A stretch of 64,000 nt of DNA from Hymenobacter sp. BRD67. Its GTDB lineage: Bacteria; Bacteroidota; Bacteroidia; Cytophagales; Hymenobacteraceae. The DNA is taken from positions 1,860,001 to 1,924,000 of the forward strand of contig NZ_CP053904.1 in NCBI RefSeq assembly GCF_013256425.1, given 5' to 3'. Shown piece by piece: positions 60,998 to 64,000 of this stretch; position 1 is the first letter of the stretch; the number at the start of each line of letters is the position of its first letter. The position numbers and the translations under genes were made by a program. A model generated the notes under the pieces. It was given only the letters and a program-made list of their open reading frames with translations, searched no databases and was not told the origin of the DNA.

Positions 60998-61462
60998 TTA
61001 TTTTTTAGCGAGCAGCTGCTCCAGATAGGTATCGTAGGCGGCAACTCCGCCGGGCCGGTAGCCCGTGCGCGCCAGTATTTTGCCTTCGGGCGATAGCAGC
61101 ACCACGGCGGGAAAAGAGCCTTCCTTATTGAGCCGGGCAGCAGCATCCTCGTTGAGCTTGGTTTGCGCGTCGGGCAACCGGTTTTTCTTGTTGCGCGGAA
61201 AATCAAACCGAGCTAGCACAAACTTGTCTTTGGCAAACTGTGCAAACTCGGGCTGGTCAAATACTTCCTGCTTGAGCATCATGCAGGGCTTGCACCAGTC
61301 GGAACCCGAAAAAACGACTAATACCGGTTTCTGGCTGGCTTTAGCCTGCTCCAGCGCGGTAGGCAAAGAGGCGTTCCAGGTTGGAGCAGGAGCTGTTTGG
61401 GCCAGGGCCGGAGCAGCCGTGGCCCAAACAGCCACGCTACTGATTAACAAAAATGAGCGCAT
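60998..61462 (-). CDS. Periplasmic thioredoxin-like protein
   Basis: 154 residues: a signal peptide (MRSFLLISSVAVWATAAPALAQ) and a thioredoxin domain with the redox pair Cys57-Lys-Pro-Cys60 in GSDWCKPC and a cis-Pro in FPAVVLL. Such proteins reduce or isomerise disulphides in the periplasm. It lies 5 bases upstream of the ApbE gene, in the same operon as DUF4266 and DUF3570. The N-terminal ALEQAKASQKPVLVVF stretch is typical of the DUF255/thioredoxin-2-like group. Confidence 0.9.
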   Translation of the reverse strand: MRSFLLISSVAVWATAAPALAQTAPAPTWNASLPTALEQAKASQKPVLVVFSGSDWCKPCMMLKQEVFDQPEFAQFAKDKFVLARFDFPRNKKNRLPDAQTKLNEDAAARLNKEGSFPAVVLLSPEGKILARTGYRPGGVAAYDTYLEQLLAKK

Positions 61463-61537
61463 TAAAAAGAGAACTTAAAAGGTACTTACTTAGGTAACGT
61501 ATGCCCCATCAGGGTAGTGCGGAGTAAGGGAAAAGAC

Positions 61538-62050
61538 TTATCCTCCGGCTCCAATGCGACCCAGCCATAGTCCGATACCAAAAACGATACCGCCCCCTAC
61601 GATTACTTGAAAAATAGTTGAAGCCAGCGGGGTTTTCATAAACCGAAAGCGGATGTAGGCAATCAGCAGCAGCTCTACCCCTACTACGATATAGGCCACG
61701 CGCAGGGCCAGGGCCAGGTCAGCAATCAGGAAGGGCAGCGTGTGCAGCATACCACCAAGGGTGGTGGCGCCGCCCGTAATGAGGCCGCGCATCCAGGGGT
61801 TTCCGCGCCCCGTTACGGCCCCGTCGTCGGAGAGCGCCTCGGCCAGGCCCATACTGATACCGGCGCCCACCGACGCGGCCAGCCCCACGAAAAACGCGGC
61901 GTGCGCCGAATGGGTCAGGCCGGCCGCCGCAAAGAGGGGAGCCAGCGTCGAAACCGAGCCATCCATGAGCCCCAGCAGGGCCGGCTGCACTTTTTGTAAG
62001 ACGAAGGTAGCTTCTTCAGCCGCCGGGCTGCTAACTAAGGGAGATTCCAT
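61538..62050 (-). CDS. VIT-family membrane protein
   Basis: 170 residues with about five hydrophobic segments. [31 protein letters not shown] and [18 protein letters not shown] resemble the VIT/DUF125 fold also found in erythrin-type rubrerythrin-VIT fusions; it is shorter than VIT1. Transport of iron or manganese is likely by homology. It lies upstream of the thioredoxin gene, so two VIT-type proteins flank the flavin/thiol genes. Confidence 0.82.
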   Translation of the reverse strand: MESPLVSSPAAEEATFVLQKVQPALLGLMDGSVSTLAPLFAAAGLTHSAHAAFFVGLAASVGAGISMGLAEALSDDGAVTGRGNPWMRGLITGGATTLGGMLHTLPFLIADLALALRVAYIVVGVELLLIAYIRFRFMKTPLASTIFQVIVGGGIVFGIGLWLGRIGAGG

Positions 62051-62115
62051 ATACTTGGTTTAGGAGTTACTAACCAGCCGTAGGTCGGCAAATTCGGAGG
62101 GGTTATATCATGATT

Positions 62116-63318
62116 TTAGTCGCCCCCGGCCCCTTTGCGCAGCTCAGCATCCAGAAAATAAGCCCCACGCCGCACCAGCTGCGTGGTATCGGGCAGGGGG
62201 TCGAGCACGGTCACGGCCACGTCGCCGTGCTGGGGCTGGCCGGCCTTCACCTTCACGCGCCGAAAAACGGTGCGGCCCGAGTCAGTTCCCACCCGCTGAA
62301 AGATGTAGCTCAGGTCGCCGGCCTGAATGAGGGCCGCCTCGGGCAGGGTGCGCACCCGCGCCCCGGCCGTCTGAATGCGGGCCGCCACAAACTGGCCGGG
62401 CAGCAAATCGGAGCGCTCGGGCTCCAGGTGAGCGTGTACGCGCACCGTGCGAGCATTGTCGTCGAAGGCTTTGCCCACTAGGAAGACGCGGGCAGTCAGC
62501 TCTTCAGGACGGCCGGTGTTCTGCACATTAAACAGGATTTTCTGGCCCGGCTTTACGAAGGCTACGTCATTTTCAAACACCTTAAGCTCCAGGTGCAGGT
62601 CGTCGCGGCTCAGCACTTCTACCAGCACATCCTGCGGGTTTACATATTGGCCGGGGTTGATATTCACCGCTTTTACGTAGCCGGCGATGGGCGTAGTGAG
62701 CGGCACGCTGCTTACGATAGTACCCGCGTCGAGGCGGGCAGTGGAGATACCCAGCAGGCGCAGCTGCGCGGCCGTTGTGCGCAGCGTAGCCTGCTCGGTG
62801 GCGTAGTCGGCGCGGGCCTGCTGCAGCTTGCGCTTGGCTCCTACATCCTCCACATCGAGAATACGCTGGCGCTCCAGGTCTTCGGCCAGAAACCGCACCT
62901 TGGCTTTGCTCTGCAAATACGTCTGCTGCATGGTCAGGTACTCGGGCGAGCGCAGCGTGGCCACCACCGCACCGGCGGCTACGTGCTGGCCGGGCAGCAC
63001 GGGCACGGTTTGCACGTAGCCACCCATAATAGCCGTGATAGATACCCGGTTCTGGGGCGGTACCTCCACCGAGCCGTTGGCCTGCACTTCAGTGGTCATG
63101 TTCTGGCGCTCGAAGCTGCCCAGCTCAATGCCCGCGGCCTGGGCCTGGGCCGGACTCACAGCTACCTGGTCGGGGTTGGTGGGAGCGGCAGCGGCGGCCG
63201 GCTTGGCATCTTTGCCGGCGGGGGCATCCTTGCCAGCCGCCGCATCAGGCTTCGAGTGGCAGGCAGCCAGCAGTGCCAGCGTGCCTATATAAGCGTAAAG
63301 CTTGGGGTTAAAATACAT
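62116..63318 (-). CDS. RND/efflux membrane-fusion lipoprotein (CusB/CzcB type)
   Basis: 400 residues: lipobox LLAAC (Cys20), an Ala/Pro/Lys-rich linker, then the adaptor fold: barrel-sandwich hybrid (VSITAIMGGYVQTVPVLPGQHVAAGAVVATLRS in parts), alpha-hairpin (LTMQQTYLQSKAKVRFLAEDLERQ region) and beta-barrel. Such proteins link an inner-membrane pump to a TolC channel in metal efflux. The ATG at 63318 starts the signal; upstream residues are unlikely. It is followed by a VIT gene and preceded by the TolC gene. Confidence 0.86.
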   Translation of the reverse strand: MYFNPKLYAYIGTLALLAACHSKPDAAAGKDAPAGKDAKPAAAAAPTNPDQVAVSPAQAQAAGIELGSFERQNMTTEVQANGSVEVPPQNRVSITAIMGGYVQTVPVLPGQHVAAGAVVATLRSPEYLTMQQTYLQSKAKVRFLAEDLERQRILDVEDVGAKRKLQQARADYATEQATLRTTAAQLRLLGISTARLDAGTIVSSVPLTTPIAGYVKAVNINPGQYVNPQDVLVEVLSRDDLHLELKVFENDVAFVKPGQKILFNVQNTGRPEELTARVFLVGKAFDDNARTVRVHAHLEPERSDLLPGQFVAARIQTAGARVRTLPEAALIQAGDLSYIFQRVGTDSGRTVFRRVKVKAGQPQHGDVAVTVLDPLPDTTQLVRRGAYFLDAELRKGAGGD

Positions 63319-63363
63319 TTCGATAAAAGCGACTAAGCGCTTGGGCGTTAGCAAAAATGAATA

Positions 63364-64000
63364 CTACTTGGTAGCTACCGGCTCGGTGCCCACCACGGCC
63401 AGTAGGCTCACTACCAGGTCGTCGTACTGGCGCACCTGGTCGAGGTAGCCTTCCTGAATTTGCCAGGCGGGCTGGGTGTTCACTACATATTCAACATACT
63501 CTATATCGCCGGCGCGAAAGCTTTTTTCGGCGGTGTCGAGAATGAGGCGGGCCTGCGGCAGCGCAGCCTGCTCATAGTACGTGAGCGAGGCCCGCGCCCG
63601 CCTGAGCTGCTGGCGCAACGTGGCAAGCTGAGCAGTAAGCTGGCTTTGAGCATAGGTAAGCTGCTGGTCGGCTACCTGCTGGCCCAGGCGGGCGGCAGTT
63701 ACCCGCGCTTTCTGCACGCCCCCGAGCAGCGGCACTGCCAGGCCCACCTGCCCCACGTTGAAGCCCTTTTCCAGGTTGATGGTCTGGTTGAAATAGCCCA
63801 CCCGCACGTCGGGCAGGCGCCGCAGACTCTCTACTTTAATCTGCTGCTGACTTACGGCTACCTGCTGGCGCAGCAGCCCTAGCTGCGGGTTGCTCTCGGG
63901 CGAAAGAGCCAGCGTGTCGGCGGGGTTGAGGAGCGCTACGGGGCTGGCCGTCGTGTCGAAGCGGGCGGGCTGCGTGCCCCCAGTAACTGGCCCAGCTGCC
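63364..64000 (-). CDS. TolC-family outer-membrane efflux protein, 3' part
   Basis: Only the C-terminal part is in the window. The frame is open to the window edge; about 147 residues after VRVGYFNQTINLEKGFN, including LLGGVQKARVTAARLGQQVADQQL and a long helical hairpin (TYYEQAALPQARLILDTAEKSFRAGDIEYVEYV in pieces), are typical of TolC/CusC channels. Near 63975-63985 the frame may already be shifted (LGQLLG in another frame), one base lost in a GGGGG run. It is the first visible gene of the eight-gene minus-strand series ending with the VIT transporter at 57611. Confidence 0.78.
   Translation of the reverse strand, partial: AAGPVTGGTQPARFDTTASPVALLNPADTLALSPESNPQLGLLRQQVAVSQQQIKVESLRRLPDVRVGYFNQTINLEKGFNVGQVGLAVPLLGGVQKARVTAARLGQQVADQQLTYAQSQLTAQLATLRQQLRRARASLTYYEQAALPQARLILDTAEKSFRAGDIEYVEYVVNTQPAWQIQEGYLDQVRQYDDLVVSLLAVVGTEPVATK

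Overview
The window looks like a chromosomal piece of a high-GC member of the Bacteroidota, most probably Hymenobacter or a close relative (Cytophagales). Evidence: two type IX secretion genes (PorT-like, PorE-like) and a secreted protein with a type IX C-terminal sorting domain; Bacteroidota-typical families (DUF5606, DUF3127, DUF4266, DUF3570, fasciclin lipoproteins, TonB C-terminal proteins); promoter-like boxes of the TAnnTTTG type; and no sigma-70-like consensus that stood out. The genus is an inference from gene style, not proven. I saw no tRNA, rRNA, CRISPR array, prophage or intact insertion sequence.

Layout. 0-8 kb: end of a YggS gene, a small esterase, an SDR dehydrogenase, porT-ubiE, a PorE-like envelope protein, engB, a TonB-CTD protein and DUF5606. 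8-16.5 kb: central metabolism and housekeeping (fbp, aspartokinase, peroxiredoxin, Kdo transferase, rsgA, a 6PGDH-like dehydrogenase, cyclophilin and two fasciclin proteins). 16.5-32 kb: an AAA+/VWA pair, dihaem cytochrome c, DUF427, quinone-type reductase, acyl-ACP desaturase, GH1 glycosidase, glycosyltransferase plus LpxH-like phosphoesterase, Nudix hydrolase and RhlE-like helicase. 32-34 kb: an AT-rich, mostly gene-free patch with a MITE-like repeat and an XRE regulator. 34-44.6 kb: L,D-transpeptidase, LTA4-hydrolase-like M1 peptidase, cyanophycinase, a large type IX cargo protein, isoaspartyl peptidase, DUF3127 and an AlbA_2 protein. 44.7-53.5 kb: a DinB protein and an esterase, then the most interesting block, a same-strand set of COG4947-type esterase, RimK-type ATP-grasp, YbdK/GCS2 ligase, class-I glutamine amidotransferase and an ATP-grasp-like protein, which looks like a pathway for an unknown amide or peptide product. 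53.7-57.5 kb: two SDR proteins, a YhiN-type flavoprotein and a PA2169-type four-helix protein. 57.6-64 kb: one long minus-strand series (TolC, membrane-fusion protein, VIT-like protein, thioredoxin, ApbE flavin transferase, DUF4266, DUF3570, VIT/CCC1 transporter) that suggests metal handling coupled to periplasmic flavin or thiol chemistry.

Two window-wide properties matter to any reader. First, at least a dozen well-conserved genes are broken by single-base shifts, nearly all explained by one missing base in a run of G or C. This is far too dense for real pseudogenes and points to uncorrected sequencing indels, so these entries are given as one gene each with the break noted. Second, several gene gaps are filled almost exactly, from stop codon to start codon, by long imperfect palindromes of different sequence families, and two MITE-like elements share a common core in opposite orientation.
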